DNA from: JAGOTP01 sp964567995
GTDB lineage: Bacteria; Patescibacteriota; Patescibacteriia; 2-12-FULL-60-25
Direction of reading: 5' to 3'
DNA length: 64,000 bases
NCBI GenBank assembly: GCA_964567995.1
Contig: CAZMOB010000001.1
Coordinates: 248,001 to 312,000, forward strand
The notes below the pieces were generated by a model. The model saw only the letters and a list, made by a program, of their open reading frames with translations, had not been told where the DNA came from and ran no database searches. This document shows, piece by piece, positions 7,367-16,055 of the stretch; within the stretch, counting starts at the first letter, position 1; each line of letters starts with the position of its first letter. Both the position numbers and the translations under genes were made by a program.

Positions 7367-9190
7367 ATGGATTCCGCCCAAGACATCAAAACCCGCCTCG
7401 ATATTGTCGACTTGGTGGGGGAATACGTGACGCTCAAACCAGCTGGCAGCGGGGCATTCAAGGCGTGCTGTCCGTTTCATCAGGAGCGTTCTCCCTCATT
7501 CTTTGTCTCGCGTACGCGCCAAAGTTGGCGGTGTTTTGGCTGTAACGAAGGGGGCGATCATTTTACGTTCATTGAAAAGATCGAAGGGTTGGAATTTCGT
7601 GAGGCATTGGCCTTCTTGGCGCAGAAAGCAGGGGTTATCTTGCCCGAATACGACGCGAAACAATCGGGAGATCGACATCGTTTATATGAAGTAAACTTGT
7701 TGGCCGCTAAATTTTTTCAAGCGGCATTACAAAGTCTCCCTCAAGCTGAGCATGCGCGAGCCTACCTTAAAAAACGGGGTGTTGATGACCTTGCGGGCGA
7801 TTTATTTAAAATTGGCTATGCGCCAGATGGGTGGCAAGCGCTGACCGATGCGCTCCTAAAAAAAGGCGTCAGCGCGGATGAGTTGGTACGTGCCGGGCTG
7901 GCTTCAAAACGTGAGCGAGGAGACGGCATTTACGATCGCTTTCGTGATCGATTGATGTTTCCGATTTTGGATGTGCAAGGAAATGTCGTTGGATTCACGG
8001 GACGTGTGCTGCAAGCGGATGCCAAAGAAGCCAAGTACGTGAACACGCCGGAAACAGCGGTCTATCGCAAGTCAGCAGTATTATATGGTCTCGATAAAGC
8101 CAAAGGCGAAATTCGCCGAGCGGATTTGGCGGTTTTGGTTGAAGGCAATATGGATGTTGTATCGTCTCATCAGTTTGGAGTGACAAATGTCGTTGCCTGC
8201 AGTGGTACGGCTCTGACGTCAGAACAACTTCATCTTTTAAAACGCTTTACGACGAACTTAGCCATTGCCTTTGATGCAGATAGCGCTGGGAGGACGGCGA
8301 CGATTCGTGGTCTTGATTTGGCGCGCGCCCAAGATTTTTCCATCAAAATTATTTCTCTGCCACCAGACGCCGGAAAGGATCCAGACGAAGCGATCCGCAA
8401 AGATGTGGCAATTTGGCGTGATGCGATTCAATCAGCCGTTGGGATCATGGACTGGTTGTATCGGCAGACGTTCGCCGAAGAGAAGGAACGGCATACCCCC
8501 GAAGGGAAGAAACGGATCGCGCAGGAGCTCCTGCCTGAGCTTCGTCGGATTATCGATCCGGTCGAGCGGGATAGTTGGCTCCGTCGGCTCTCACAGGACT
8601 TGGAGGTGGGGGAGGCCTCGCTTCGAGAAGCGCTGCAACGTTCGGTGGCTACGGCTCGGATTCAGGGGGCGATGCAACCTTCAACGCCTCAGTCGCCAGT
8701 CGCTCCAGCGGTCAAAAAGGAGCTGCCATCTAAAGATACGGAGCGTGAACGCTTCCTGATCGCCGCCATGTTGGCTCATCCAGCGGTTTTTTCGGTCTTC
8801 CAGGGGGTTCTGGCCTGGAAAGCGGACGAATTCGACACGCCCGTGCATAAGTCTCTTTACGAAACCCTCATTCGGACGTACAATTTGCCCCAAATTCAAG
8901 GTTCCTCTTCCCCCGGACCTCGCGCCGGGTCATCCCTAACGCTGCCTCCTGACCTTCGTTCAGAGGAGCGTGACGCCTTCGAGGCAGCCGCTTTTTTAGC
9001 GGAACGAGACCTCTTAACTCAAACCGCCGCTTCTTTAGAGCGTGATGTCCGATCGCTCGTCGCCTTATTGCGCGCCGAACGTCTGACCAAGCGCCGTCGT
9101 GTGTTGGAAGAAGCGATGCGACAAGCCGAGCGTATTGGCGATCAAGCAGCGATCGCTGATCTCATGCGGCAATTCCAAGATCTCCATTAA
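7367..9190 (+). CDS. dnaG: DNA primase
   Basis: Synthesises RNA primers for replication. The 607-residue protein opens with DIKTRLDIVDLVGEYV and the CHC2 zinc finger (C35, H38, C56, C59 in CPFHQE..CFGC). The TOPRIM catalytic domain follows (VLVEGNMDVV near 257, AFDADSAG near 300, metal-binding Glu and Asp visible). The C-terminal part, which normally binds DnaB helicase, is divergent and contains a low-complexity linker (SSSPGPRAGSS). The ATG at 7367 is chosen because homology starts there; the upstream extension is not conserved-looking. It is followed after 14 nt by rpoD, the classical macromolecular-synthesis order without rpsU. Confidence 0.96.
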   Translation: MDSAQDIKTRLDIVDLVGEYVTLKPAGSGAFKACCPFHQERSPSFFVSRTRQSWRCFGCNEGGDHFTFIEKIEGLEFREALAFLAQKAGVILPEYDAKQSGDRHRLYEVNLLAAKFFQAALQSLPQAEHARAYLKKRGVDDLAGDLFKIGYAPDGWQALTDALLKKGVSADELVRAGLASKRERGDGIYDRFRDRLMFPILDVQGNVVGFTGRVLQADAKEAKYVNTPETAVYRKSAVLYGLDKAKGEIRRADLAVLVEGNMDVVSSHQFGVTNVVACSGTALTSEQLHLLKRFTTNLAIAFDADSAGRTATIRGLDLARAQDFSIKIISLPPDAGKDPDEAIRKDVAIWRDAIQSAVGIMDWLYRQTFAEEKERHTPEGKKRIAQELLPELRRIIDPVERDSWLRRLSQDLEVGEASLREALQRSVATARIQGAMQPSTPQSPVAPAVKKELPSKDTERERFLIAAMLAHPAVFSVFQGVLAWKADEFDTPVHKSLYETLIRTYNLPQIQGSSSPGPRAGSSLTLPPDLRSEERDAFEAAAFLAERDLLTQTAASLERDVRSLVALLRAERLTKRRRVLEEAMRQAERIGDQAAIADLMRQFQDLH

Positions 9191-9204
9191 CCCCTTTTGT
9201 GCGT

Positions 9205-10551
9205 ATGCCTTTAAAGAAGATCGTCTCGAAAGCGAAGAAGATTTTTCATGCCACCAAGCCGTCCTTGAAGAAACGCCAAGCCGTCGCCGCCGCCAAAAAG
9301 CATGCTCCAAAAAAATCAGTGGTGAAAGAGCTTCCGGTAAAAAAAGTACCAAGTTTTCAGAAAGGGAGAACAACGGCCCGCGCGACCTTCACACAGCCTG
9401 CGAACAAGTCCGTTAAAAAGACGGTGATGCATGCGCCACGTGGTCCATACGTCAAATCCAAACCGCCGACGCCTGAAGCCTTGGAACGGTTGTTCGCCAA
9501 AGCCCGTTCACGTGGCTTCATCACGGAGCAGGAAATTGTGTTCGCGTTTTCCGAAGTGGAAGATTACATTGATGTCTTTGAAGGGTTTGTCGATCGCTTG
9601 GATGCAGCCGGGATCAGTTGGGTTGAGCAGAAAGATGGATTGCTTGGACGAAACAAAGAACGCTTGGGGATCCTCCAAGGCTTGCATAGCGCGGATGAGC
9701 GTCAACTCAAGATTGATCCGCTCGAATTGACAGCTGATTCAATTCAGGTCTATTTGCGCGAGATTGGAAAGATCCCATTGCTGACAGGTGCGGAAGAGGT
9801 GGCACTAGCCAAACGCAAAGAGCGTGGCGAAAAAGAAGCTGAACGCCGCTTGATCGAGGCCAACCTTCGTCTCGTTGTGTCGATCGCCAAGAAGTTCACT
9901 GGGAAATCCCTCTCCTTGCTCGACTTGATCCAAGAAGGAAATATTGGATTATTCCGCGCGGTCAAGAAGTTCGAATACCGTAAAGGGTTCAAATTCTCGA
10001 CCTACGCCACCTGGTGGATTCGCCAAGCCATCACGCGCGCCCTCGCCGACCAATCGCGCACGATCCGTATTCCGGTCCACATGGTGGAAACGATCAACAA
10101 GTTCCAGCAGATCGAGCGTGAGTTGATCCAAGAGCTTGGTCGTGAACCGTTGCCAGAAGAAATCGCGGCTGAAATGGGTCAGGACGTTGATAAGGTTCGA
10201 CACATCATCAAGATTTCACAGGATACCGTGTCGTTGGAAACGCCCGTTGGTGATGACGAAGAAGACTCCGCGCTCGAAGACTTCATCGAAGACATTAAGA
10301 ACGTCGCGCCGGATCGTGCCGCGGCTCTTGAACTTTTGAAAGATTACGTCCACGACATCATCAAAGACTTGAACCCACGTGAACAAAAGATTCTTGAAAT
10401 GCGCTTCGGGCTCACGGACGGCGTCGGACACACGTTGGAAGAGGTTGGAAAAGAATTCGATGTGACCCGCGAACGTATTCGTCAGATTGAGGCCAAGGCC
10501 TTGGAGAAGATTCAGCAGCACCCGTTGGTGAAGAGGCTGGCGGATTACTAA
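9205..10551 (+). CDS. rpoD: RNA polymerase primary sigma factor (sigma-70/RpoD)
   Basis: Directs RNA polymerase to housekeeping promoters. The 448-residue product begins with a very Lys/Ala-rich basic extension of roughly 80 residues, which is unusual. Region 1.1-like acidic helices and region 1.2 follow (DSIQVYLREIGKIPLL). Region 2 holds the -10 recognition helix FKFSTYATWWIRQAITRAL, then region 3 (VHMVETINKF) and region 4 (LEEVGKEFDVTRERIRQIEAKALEKI). ATG 9205 and GTG 9199 are both possible starts. It is the downstream gene of a dnaG-rpoD pair and is followed by a textbook terminator. Confidence 0.96.
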   Translation: MPLKKIVSKAKKIFHATKPSLKKRQAVAAAKKHAPKKSVVKELPVKKVPSFQKGRTTARATFTQPANKSVKKTVMHAPRGPYVKSKPPTPEALERLFAKARSRGFITEQEIVFAFSEVEDYIDVFEGFVDRLDAAGISWVEQKDGLLGRNKERLGILQGLHSADERQLKIDPLELTADSIQVYLREIGKIPLLTGAEEVALAKRKERGEKEAERRLIEANLRLVVSIAKKFTGKSLSLLDLIQEGNIGLFRAVKKFEYRKGFKFSTYATWWIRQAITRALADQSRTIRIPVHMVETINKFQQIERELIQELGREPLPEEIAAEMGQDVDKVRHIIKISQDTVSLETPVGDDEEDSALEDFIEDIKNVAPDRAAALELLKDYVHDIIKDLNPREQKILEMRFGLTDGVGHTLEEVGKEFDVTRERIRQIEAKALEKIQQHPLVKRLADY

Positions 10552-10577
10552 TAAAAGGAGAGAAAAATCATCCACAG

Positions 10578-10609
10578 GCAGAAAAACCGCTACAGAGCGG
10601 TTTTTCTGC
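10578..10609 (+). terminator. Rho-independent terminator of dnaG-rpoD
   Basis: Perfect 14-bp inverted repeat GCAGAAAAACCGCT / AGCGGTTTTTCTGC around an ACAG tetraloop, including the U-tract. Confidence 0.92.
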
Positions 10610-10835
10610 TATATGCTGAGTAGGCCTACGAGCCGGAAGATTGACAAAAATGGCTAAATCTGGTTAAATTCTCTGTTCTCTCGCCCCGTTTTTTCCTATA
10701 CTGTGCGCTATCGCTTCCTGTCTGCTGAGGGAAACGCCGTGTTTTCTTTAGAAGAGAGGACGCGATCAGGTGAGCGCGTACCTTCGACAATGTGACCACA
10801 CACGAAGTGAAAGAAGAGGGAAGGAAGATGTTGCA

Positions 10836-12482
10836 GTGACAACGGATCATGCGGATCGTCTCCGCGAGCGAGCGGAAGCGAGGGTCGGCACGTGGCTCGG
10901 CCCCAAGCCTCGGAATCAAGGCCAGGATGTTCTTGGTCGATACCATCTCCTGTCATTGGTCGGGCATGGCGGCATGGGAGCCGTCTACCGTGCCCTCGAT
11001 GTGGCGATGGGACGTGAGGTGGCGGTCAAGGTCGCCGACCCTGACCGTCTGGCCGAGTTCAGTGAGCGCTTCCGTCAGGAGGCGACGAGCATGGCCGCGG
11101 TGCGTTCTCCGCGCATCGTGATGATCCATGATTTCGATGAATCTGGTGAAGAGCCCTTCCTCGTGATGGAGCTCTTGGAGGGCCAGAGTCTGGGGGGATA
11201 CCTCCAGCAGCACGGCGTCCTCCGTGAAGACCAGTTCGAGTGGGCCTGTTCGATTGGGGTCGATGTGCTCTTGGGGCTGTTCGAAGCTCACCAGGCAGGC
11301 GTCCTCCACCGCGACATGAAGCCTGACAACGTCTTCTTGGGCCGAACTGGTGTGAAGATTCTGGATTTCGGGATCGCTCACCTGATCGGTACCCCTGAAG
11401 TCAACCGGCTGACCACGACGGGTACGACCGTCGGTACGATCGACTACATGTCCCCGGAACAAATGGATGGCAAAAGGGACATGGGTCCCAAGGCTGACCA
11501 GTTCTCGTTCGGGGCGGTTTTTTACGAGTGGTTGACGGGGGAGATCCCGTACACTCGTCTCCCGCCTGGAACCGAACCGACCTTCGTGGCCGTTCTGTCC
11601 GGAAGGGGAGCGCAGCTGAGGGGTGGGTTCGGTCCCTACGCGGCCACCCTTCCCGCCTGGCTGAAGGAAAAGCATCCTCAGTTCGAGATGGTTCTCGCTC
11701 GGATGTTGGATCCTGATCCCGCCAACCGCTATGCGACAGCTCTCGAAGCCTGTCGCGATCTCGCGGTCTACGCAGGCCGTCAGATTCCGGACGAATTCCT
11801 TCCGCTGCTCGGCACCGACGCGACGGCTGGCTACGACTTCACCCGTCTGCGTGCAAGGGTGACTCCGACGACTCCGAAAGGTCCGATTCCGACGCCGCGT
11901 ACGAAGAGCTATTCTCCGATCGGGCTCGCGATCACGATCGGGATCGGTCTGCTACTCGCGATGGTGGTGATCGCTGTCGGTATCAGCAGACCGAACACCT
12001 CTGCGCGTCCACTGCCTACGCTCGTTTCGCTCGACACGAGCTCACCGAACGATGCAGTCATCGACGATGCGGTGGTGTCCGATGCTACTCCCTCGCCCGA
12101 CACGTCTGCACTACCGCCCGACACCGGCTTCACCATCTCCCGTTCGCGTGCTCCCGAGTGCGCGGATGGAGGGGGTGAACCCGAATGCACGCTCGTCTTC
12201 GCGCCCAGCGATCCGACCTGGCTCGCTGACGCGGCCGTTCCTCTGCCTCCGCTGACGGACGCCTCCGTTTCGCCTGACGCCGGGCGTCGTTCTGGGCGGC
12301 CTCGACGATCCAACTCCACCCCTGAGACGGCTGCAGAACGTGCGGCGCGTGAGCTGCACGAGGAGGTGGTTCGCCAGTGCTGCAACGGCATGGGCGGAGC
12401 GATCGCGGCGCGTGAACTGCATGTCGCGGCCTGCCCTCCGCCCGACGAGGGGGTGCGGCGGCGATTGTGTGGTCGCCACTAA
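10836..12482 (+). CDS. PknB-like serine/threonine protein kinase, membrane-anchored
   Basis: Eukaryote-like kinase of about 548 residues. The glycine loop LVGHGGMGAV is near 41-50, the VAVK lysine near 65, HRDMKPDN near 158-165 and DFG near 177. SPEQMDG and the DQFSFG segment complete the catalytic domain (to about 300). A Pro/Thr linker, one transmembrane helix (about 361-385, GLAITIGIGLLLAMVVIAVGIS) and an Asp/Ser/Pro-rich tail with cysteines (ECADGG..ECTL, QCCNGM) follow, presumably extracytoplasmic. Start uncertain: GTG 10836 has GGAAGGAAG 8 nt upstream; GTG 10770 is also open. GC-rich coding suggests acquisition or a distinct expression class. Substrate unknown. Confidence 0.88.
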   Translation: MTTDHADRLRERAEARVGTWLGPKPRNQGQDVLGRYHLLSLVGHGGMGAVYRALDVAMGREVAVKVADPDRLAEFSERFRQEATSMAAVRSPRIVMIHDFDESGEEPFLVMELLEGQSLGGYLQQHGVLREDQFEWACSIGVDVLLGLFEAHQAGVLHRDMKPDNVFLGRTGVKILDFGIAHLIGTPEVNRLTTTGTTVGTIDYMSPEQMDGKRDMGPKADQFSFGAVFYEWLTGEIPYTRLPPGTEPTFVAVLSGRGAQLRGGFGPYAATLPAWLKEKHPQFEMVLARMLDPDPANRYATALEACRDLAVYAGRQIPDEFLPLLGTDATAGYDFTRLRARVTPTTPKGPIPTPRTKSYSPIGLAITIGIGLLLAMVVIAVGISRPNTSARPLPTLVSLDTSSPNDAVIDDAVVSDATPSPDTSALPPDTGFTISRSRAPECADGGGEPECTLVFAPSDPTWLADAAVPLPPLTDASVSPDAGRRSGRPRRSNSTPETAAERAARELHEEVVRQCCNGMGGAIAARELHVAACPPPDEGVRRRLCGRH

Positions 12483-12540
12483 CTAGGTTTGGGGAGCCTG
12501 CTCGGAAGACGCTGACACAGCGGCACCGACGAAATCCCCG

Positions 12541-12577
12541 TGACCTGAATGGATCAGTTTCTGGTCCCTTGAGGTCA
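12541..12577 (+). terminator. Imperfect hairpin downstream of the kinase
   Basis: TGACCT (12541-12546) and AGGTCA (12572-12577) with an additional CAG/CTG inner pairing, followed by AAAAACG. Consistent with the 3' hairpins of the other GC-rich genes, but weaker. Confidence 0.4.
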
Positions 12578-12646
12578 AAAACGCCTGCCCCTTGCCACAA
12601 AAAAGTCTGATTGTTAGACTGCCTCCGCATCGTAACAGATGTAAAT

Positions 12647-12721
12647 TCCGAGGTAGCTCAGCGGTAGAGCAGGGGACTGTTAATCCCTTGGCCGTGGGTT
12701 CGATCCCCACCCTCGGAGCCA
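12647..12721 (+). tRNA. tRNA-Asn (GTT anticodon)
   Basis: Complete cloverleaf: acceptor TCCGAGG/CCTCGGA, D-arm GCTC..GAGC, anticodon stem GGGGA/TCCCT with loop CTGTTAA (anticodon GTT at 12679-12681), T-loop TTCGATC, discriminator G, and genomically encoded CCA at 12719-12721. Its 3' end is the start of a 112-bp sequence that is repeated at 32.0 kb, so it is the likely integration target of the adjacent accessory element. Confidence 0.97.
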
Positions 12722-12827
12722 TAAGCTGGCGTTCCTGGCAACCCAGGTGCGTCGCTAAAAAACCAACGCCCCATCACTGAAAAGTGGTGGGGTTTTGGTT
12801 TGTAGAATAGTTCGATTCCCACTTGCT
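12716..12827 (+). repeat. Direct repeat copy 1 (element end at tRNA-Asn)
   Basis: Starts with GAGCCA, the 3' end of the tRNA, and continues through a CCTGG-CAAC-CCAGG hairpin, a run of six A, and a terminator. Copy 2 at 32008-32118 differs only by one substitution (C/T at 12814) and one A in the terminator loop. The two copies bracket 19 kb that includes a serine recombinase and excisionase-like genes, as expected for attachment-site-linked ends of an integrated element. Confidence 0.9.
12769..12798 (+). terminator. Terminator inside repeat copy 1
   Basis: CCCCATCAC / GTGGTGGGG stem (one G-U pair), loop of about 7 nt, followed by TTTTGG. Placed to end tRNA-Asn transcription. Confidence 0.8.
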
Positions 12828-12834
12828 GCACCAT
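12812..12834 (+). other. tRNA 3'-end-like remnant
   Basis: TTCGATT, CCCAC, TTGCTGC, A, CCA reads exactly like a T-loop, 3' T-stem, 3' acceptor strand, discriminator and CCA of a tRNA. The 5' T-stem and the rest of a cloverleaf are absent. It could be a scar of integration into another tRNA gene; chance resemblance is not excluded. Confidence 0.35.
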
Positions 12835-13005
12835 GACAATTTAGTATCGAGCAGCTTAAGGTGTTCGACTAGTGCACGAGAACGAGAAACCGCCTGAAAG
12901 AGCAGTTTTGTTCTAATATATCGGGTGCCAGTAAACCCTATCAGCACTCCATCAAATATCTCGGATTATTTTGTCGGGAGCCATCATCTAAGCTACAGTT
13001 CTTGC

Positions 13006-13854
13006 ATGAATTGGCTCGTCCTGACGCTTCTCAGTGTCATATTCTCTTCGGTCGCAAGCATCCTTCAGCGCGTTTTGATGAAAGGAGATAAGAGTAATCC
13101 GTACTCGTACACTGTTGTTTTTCATATCCTGCTCGGATGTTTGACGCTGGTTATCGGATTAATCCACGGTTCCAATTTTTCCTTGTTCAGCGGGAAGATT
13201 TATATTCTGCTCCTCGCAGGTGCATTGTGGGGCGTATGCCAAGTTTTCCTCTTCAAGGCCTTGCAGTTGGTTGAGGCTTCAGAACTCACGATCGTTTCAG
13301 GCGTACGGGTTGTAATCACGATCATTGCCTCTATCGTCTTCCTCAATCAGGTATTCACTGGGCGGAACGTGCTGGGGACGGCTTTAATACTCGCAGCAAC
13401 TTTTTTGGTAGTAAATCTGGGCAAGGGATTCAAGCTGAACAGAGGGCTTTTGTATACACTCGCAATGACACTCTTCGGAGGGCTGGCAATCGTCGCCGAC
13501 TCTGCCAACGTGCGACACTACGACGTGCTGGCGTACAGCACTTACTCTAATTTTCTTAGTGGTTTTTTCATCTTAGCCTTCTACCCAAAAGCATTGCAAC
13601 AATGGAGGCATTTTGTTCAACCAAGCTTCTTGGTAAGGATGCTCCCCCTCGCCATCTTCAGCTCGACACAAGGCGTCTTGTACCTCTTGGCGCTTGCTTA
13701 CGGAGGAAATACTGCTCAAGTCGGTACGATACGGCAGGCATCGGTCATAGTGACGATCTTACTCGCGATCATATTTCTAAAAGAACGGACCAACTTGAGC
13801 CGAAAGCTTATAGCCGCCGTCGTAGTTACGGCTGGAATTCTCCTATTAAGATAG
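13006..13854 (+). CDS. EamA/DMT-superfamily membrane transporter
   Basis: Ten-helix drug/metabolite transporter-like permease of 282 residues. It shows two repeats of alternating hydrophobic segments starting MNWLVLTLLSVIFSSVASILQRVLM. The EamA-type block LVEASELTIVSGVRVVITIIASIVFLNQ recurs in the second half as GTIRQASVIVTILLAIIFLKERT, followed by a final helix. I chose ATG 13006 rather than 12925 because the first membrane helix starts there and a TACAGT -10-like box ends 6 nt before it. Substrate cannot be inferred. It is the first gene inside the tRNA-Asn-linked element. Confidence 0.82.
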   Translation: MNWLVLTLLSVIFSSVASILQRVLMKGDKSNPYSYTVVFHILLGCLTLVIGLIHGSNFSLFSGKIYILLLAGALWGVCQVFLFKALQLVEASELTIVSGVRVVITIIASIVFLNQVFTGRNVLGTALILAATFLVVNLGKGFKLNRGLLYTLAMTLFGGLAIVADSANVRHYDVLAYSTYSNFLSGFFILAFYPKALQQWRHFVQPSFLVRMLPLAIFSSTQGVLYLLALAYGGNTAQVGTIRQASVIVTILLAIIFLKERTNLSRKLIAAVVVTAGILLLR

Positions 13855-13871
13855 AAGAATTATTTTCCATT

Positions 13872-14654
13872 ATGAAGAAAATCGGTAGAAACGATCCTTG
13901 TCCCTGTGGTGCCAAGAAACCAAATGGTGATCCAATAAAGTTTAAGAGATGCCATGAGGGTATAAAAAATGAAGTTGGAGGAATGAGACTGCCTGGAGGT
14001 GTGGTGCTTGGACCAGGCTATTTTAGCTCCGATGGTAAGAAAAGCGATATTATGACCGGACCAGCGATAGTTGCTTTTGATTATGGGGTCGCGAATACAA
14101 TAAATCGTTTAAATAAAACTACCTTTGCATCAAGTGTGGATTTTCAGTCTGAATTTAATTCACTATTAGATAATTTAGTTGCGGATACGTTGATCTACCT
14201 ACGCTATAGACTTCAGTTGATTTTGGGAAAAAATAGCGTTATCGAGATGTCTAGTACCGACGCTGCAGCAAAAGAATATAAAAAGGCTTCTATTATCTTA
14301 AGTACTCTGTGCGACTTTGATTTTCTAGTTCAGTTAGACCGAGTTCGTGGACGTAAGCACCATTCTTCTCGACGCTATGATACAGACTATACAATAGGTA
14401 CAGTTTCATACGATTCGGTTGAGAAATTAAGGCAACTTACAAATAAAGTCCGTGATGAAGTACGTAATCTTGATAATCAGCTCAATTTAACCCACCCAAG
14501 TCATAAGATCGTCATGAAGCAAACGCCAACTAGTACGTCTGTTGAATTCTTTTCTATCGGTCATGCGATGGATTTAACCAAAAAAGGAAAGATCGTATCC
14601 CAAAATCCCATGACATCAGCCAGTCGCTTCGATAGTACAAGCGAGGCCAATTAA
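13872..14654 (+). CDS. SEC-C motif protein of unknown function
   Basis: The 260-residue product begins MKKIGRNDPCPCGAKKPNGDPIKFKRCHEG. This is a SEC-C zinc-binding motif (CPCG...CH) that in other proteins sits at a terminus and mediates protein contacts. The remaining part has no recognised domain; it is helical and ends in a Ser/Thr-rich tail. I use ATG 13872 because the SEC-C motif is normally at the very end of a protein; the longer open frame overlaps the transporter. It is located between the transporter and the recombinase, in AT-richer DNA typical of the element. Confidence 0.7.
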   Translation: MKKIGRNDPCPCGAKKPNGDPIKFKRCHEGIKNEVGGMRLPGGVVLGPGYFSSDGKKSDIMTGPAIVAFDYGVANTINRLNKTTFASSVDFQSEFNSLLDNLVADTLIYLRYRLQLILGKNSVIEMSSTDAAAKEYKKASIILSTLCDFDFLVQLDRVRGRKHHSSRRYDTDYTIGTVSYDSVEKLRQLTNKVRDEVRNLDNQLNLTHPSHKIVMKQTPTSTSVEFFSIGHAMDLTKKGKIVSQNPMTSASRFDSTSEAN

Positions 14655-14682
14655 AAGGCTATAAAATAGGTTCTTGAGTTTT

Positions 14683-15981
14683 TTAAACGAGTGTCAATGT
14701 TTTGTTTTTGTAGACCAGTCTGCTTTTCAGGTTTCCCAATAATTCCCGTTTTTCTGTCACGCTTCCTTCTCTAAGGGTGTATTTTGCGTAGTTTCTTATA
14801 TCAACCTCTATCTCTTTTGGTTCCTGCCTAACCTTCGCTCCTAATACACCAGCTTGGAATTTATTTAAGCGTTTCACCTCCTCTTCGAATCTTTCACGTA
14901 TACCAACCTCATCGAGGCTTATTCGATCAAAGATGCTAACGAGTTGTTCGATCAAGCCCTCCTCTCGAATTTCAGGTTCATTACAGTCTTGTCTTACTCC
15001 TTTACTGCATCGATAGTAGACGTACCTCCGTACAGTTCCATCCTTCAAGGTTTTTATTTTCTCCTGAGCGGTAATTCCTGATTTACAAGAACCGCATGTC
15101 ATGAGCTTGGTGAACGCGAAGTCTTTTGTTCCGGGTATTCCTTTTGGAATCTTCTGCAGGTTCTCTTGAACGCGGTTAAATAGATCTTGGGAGATGAGTG
15201 GATCGTGTTTACCATCGAACCATCTACCGGTTCCTACCGGAAATTCGTATCTTCCAGTATAAAAAGGATTCACTAACATTCTATAGATCATACTCAGAGA
15301 AACATTCTTCTCTTTTCTAGTCCTAAGCTTCACATCATCTCTGAACCAGTCGTAGATTTGCTGGCCTGTCCAACAGAGGTATCCGACCTTCTCGAACATC
15401 TCTTTGATGATTGGTCCTCGTATTGGATCTATGAACATTCTCTTCTCTCCTTTCTCTGCGTATCTATCGTGTAGATACCCAAGAGGGGACATGTTTGGCC
15501 TGTATCCCATCTCAACCTTTGTCTTGAGCCCGCGTTTAACATTAACGCTCTTATTGTCATTCTCCAGCTTTGCCTGGCTGCAGAGAATCATTAGGAGGAA
15601 TTTCTCATTAGGATGGTTGGTGAACCTTTGGCTTGAGGTTCGTATTTCCACAAGCTTTCCGCTATCCATCATATCGACGATGCTCCCAAGGTCGCCTGCG
15701 TTTCTCGAAAGGCGATCAGGGGCCCATGTAAGGATCGCATTGAACTTTCCTGAGCCGATATCCTGAACCATTTGGTTGTAGACAGGTCGCTGACCAGATT
15801 CTTTGGCTGAATGACTCTCTCGCACAATATCGGCTATCAAAAAGCCGTCACGGGTGGCGACGGCTTGCATTTCGGCGATCTGGGAATCGATGGACAGCGC
15901 CTGGCGTTCGGATTGTTCGCTACTTTTCCTTACATATAAGCAGTATCGAAGGGGGTTGGGATTTGGGGAGGTTTGTTCCAT
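14683..15981 (-). CDS. Large serine recombinase (site-specific integrase)
   Basis: Catalyses integration/excision of the surrounding element. The 432 residues have an N-terminal resolvase domain (YCLYVRKSS, nucleophile probably Ser20; WAPDRLSRN with the conserved Arg/Asp). A recombinase domain follows (about 170-270, GYLHDRYAE..MLVNPFYTGRYEFP). Then come a zinc-ribbon (MTCGSCKS..YRCSKGVRQDC, about 295-340) and a C-terminal helical region containing a coiled coil (FEEEVKRLNKFQAGV). All motifs look intact. A close but broken relative lies at 37817-38895. It is near the left repeat, as expected for an integrase close to its attachment site. Confidence 0.95.
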   Translation of the reverse strand: MEQTSPNPNPLRYCLYVRKSSEQSERQALSIDSQIAEMQAVATRDGFLIADIVRESHSAKESGQRPVYNQMVQDIGSGKFNAILTWAPDRLSRNAGDLGSIVDMMDSGKLVEIRTSSQRFTNHPNEKFLLMILCSQAKLENDNKSVNVKRGLKTKVEMGYRPNMSPLGYLHDRYAEKGEKRMFIDPIRGPIIKEMFEKVGYLCWTGQQIYDWFRDDVKLRTRKEKNVSLSMIYRMLVNPFYTGRYEFPVGTGRWFDGKHDPLISQDLFNRVQENLQKIPKGIPGTKDFAFTKLMTCGSCKSGITAQEKIKTLKDGTVRRYVYYRCSKGVRQDCNEPEIREEGLIEQLVSIFDRISLDEVGIRERFEEEVKRLNKFQAGVLGAKVRQEPKEIEVDIRNYAKYTLREGSVTEKRELLGNLKSRLVYKNKTLTLV

Positions 15982-16055
15982 ATATGTGCGGGTACCCTGT
16001 TAGGAATGGTTCTGGGGGTCCCGGACACATCAATGCCGCTATATTCAAAGGAAGT

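Noticed and set aside
10953..11675. 240-residue open frame antisense to the kinase
   Set aside because: The plus strand has full kinase motifs; the antisense product has no recognisable domain.
13602..13871. Longer N-terminus of the SEC-C protein
   Set aside because: Overlaps the EamA transporter in another frame; the SEC-C motif is expected at the terminus, supporting the start at 13872.
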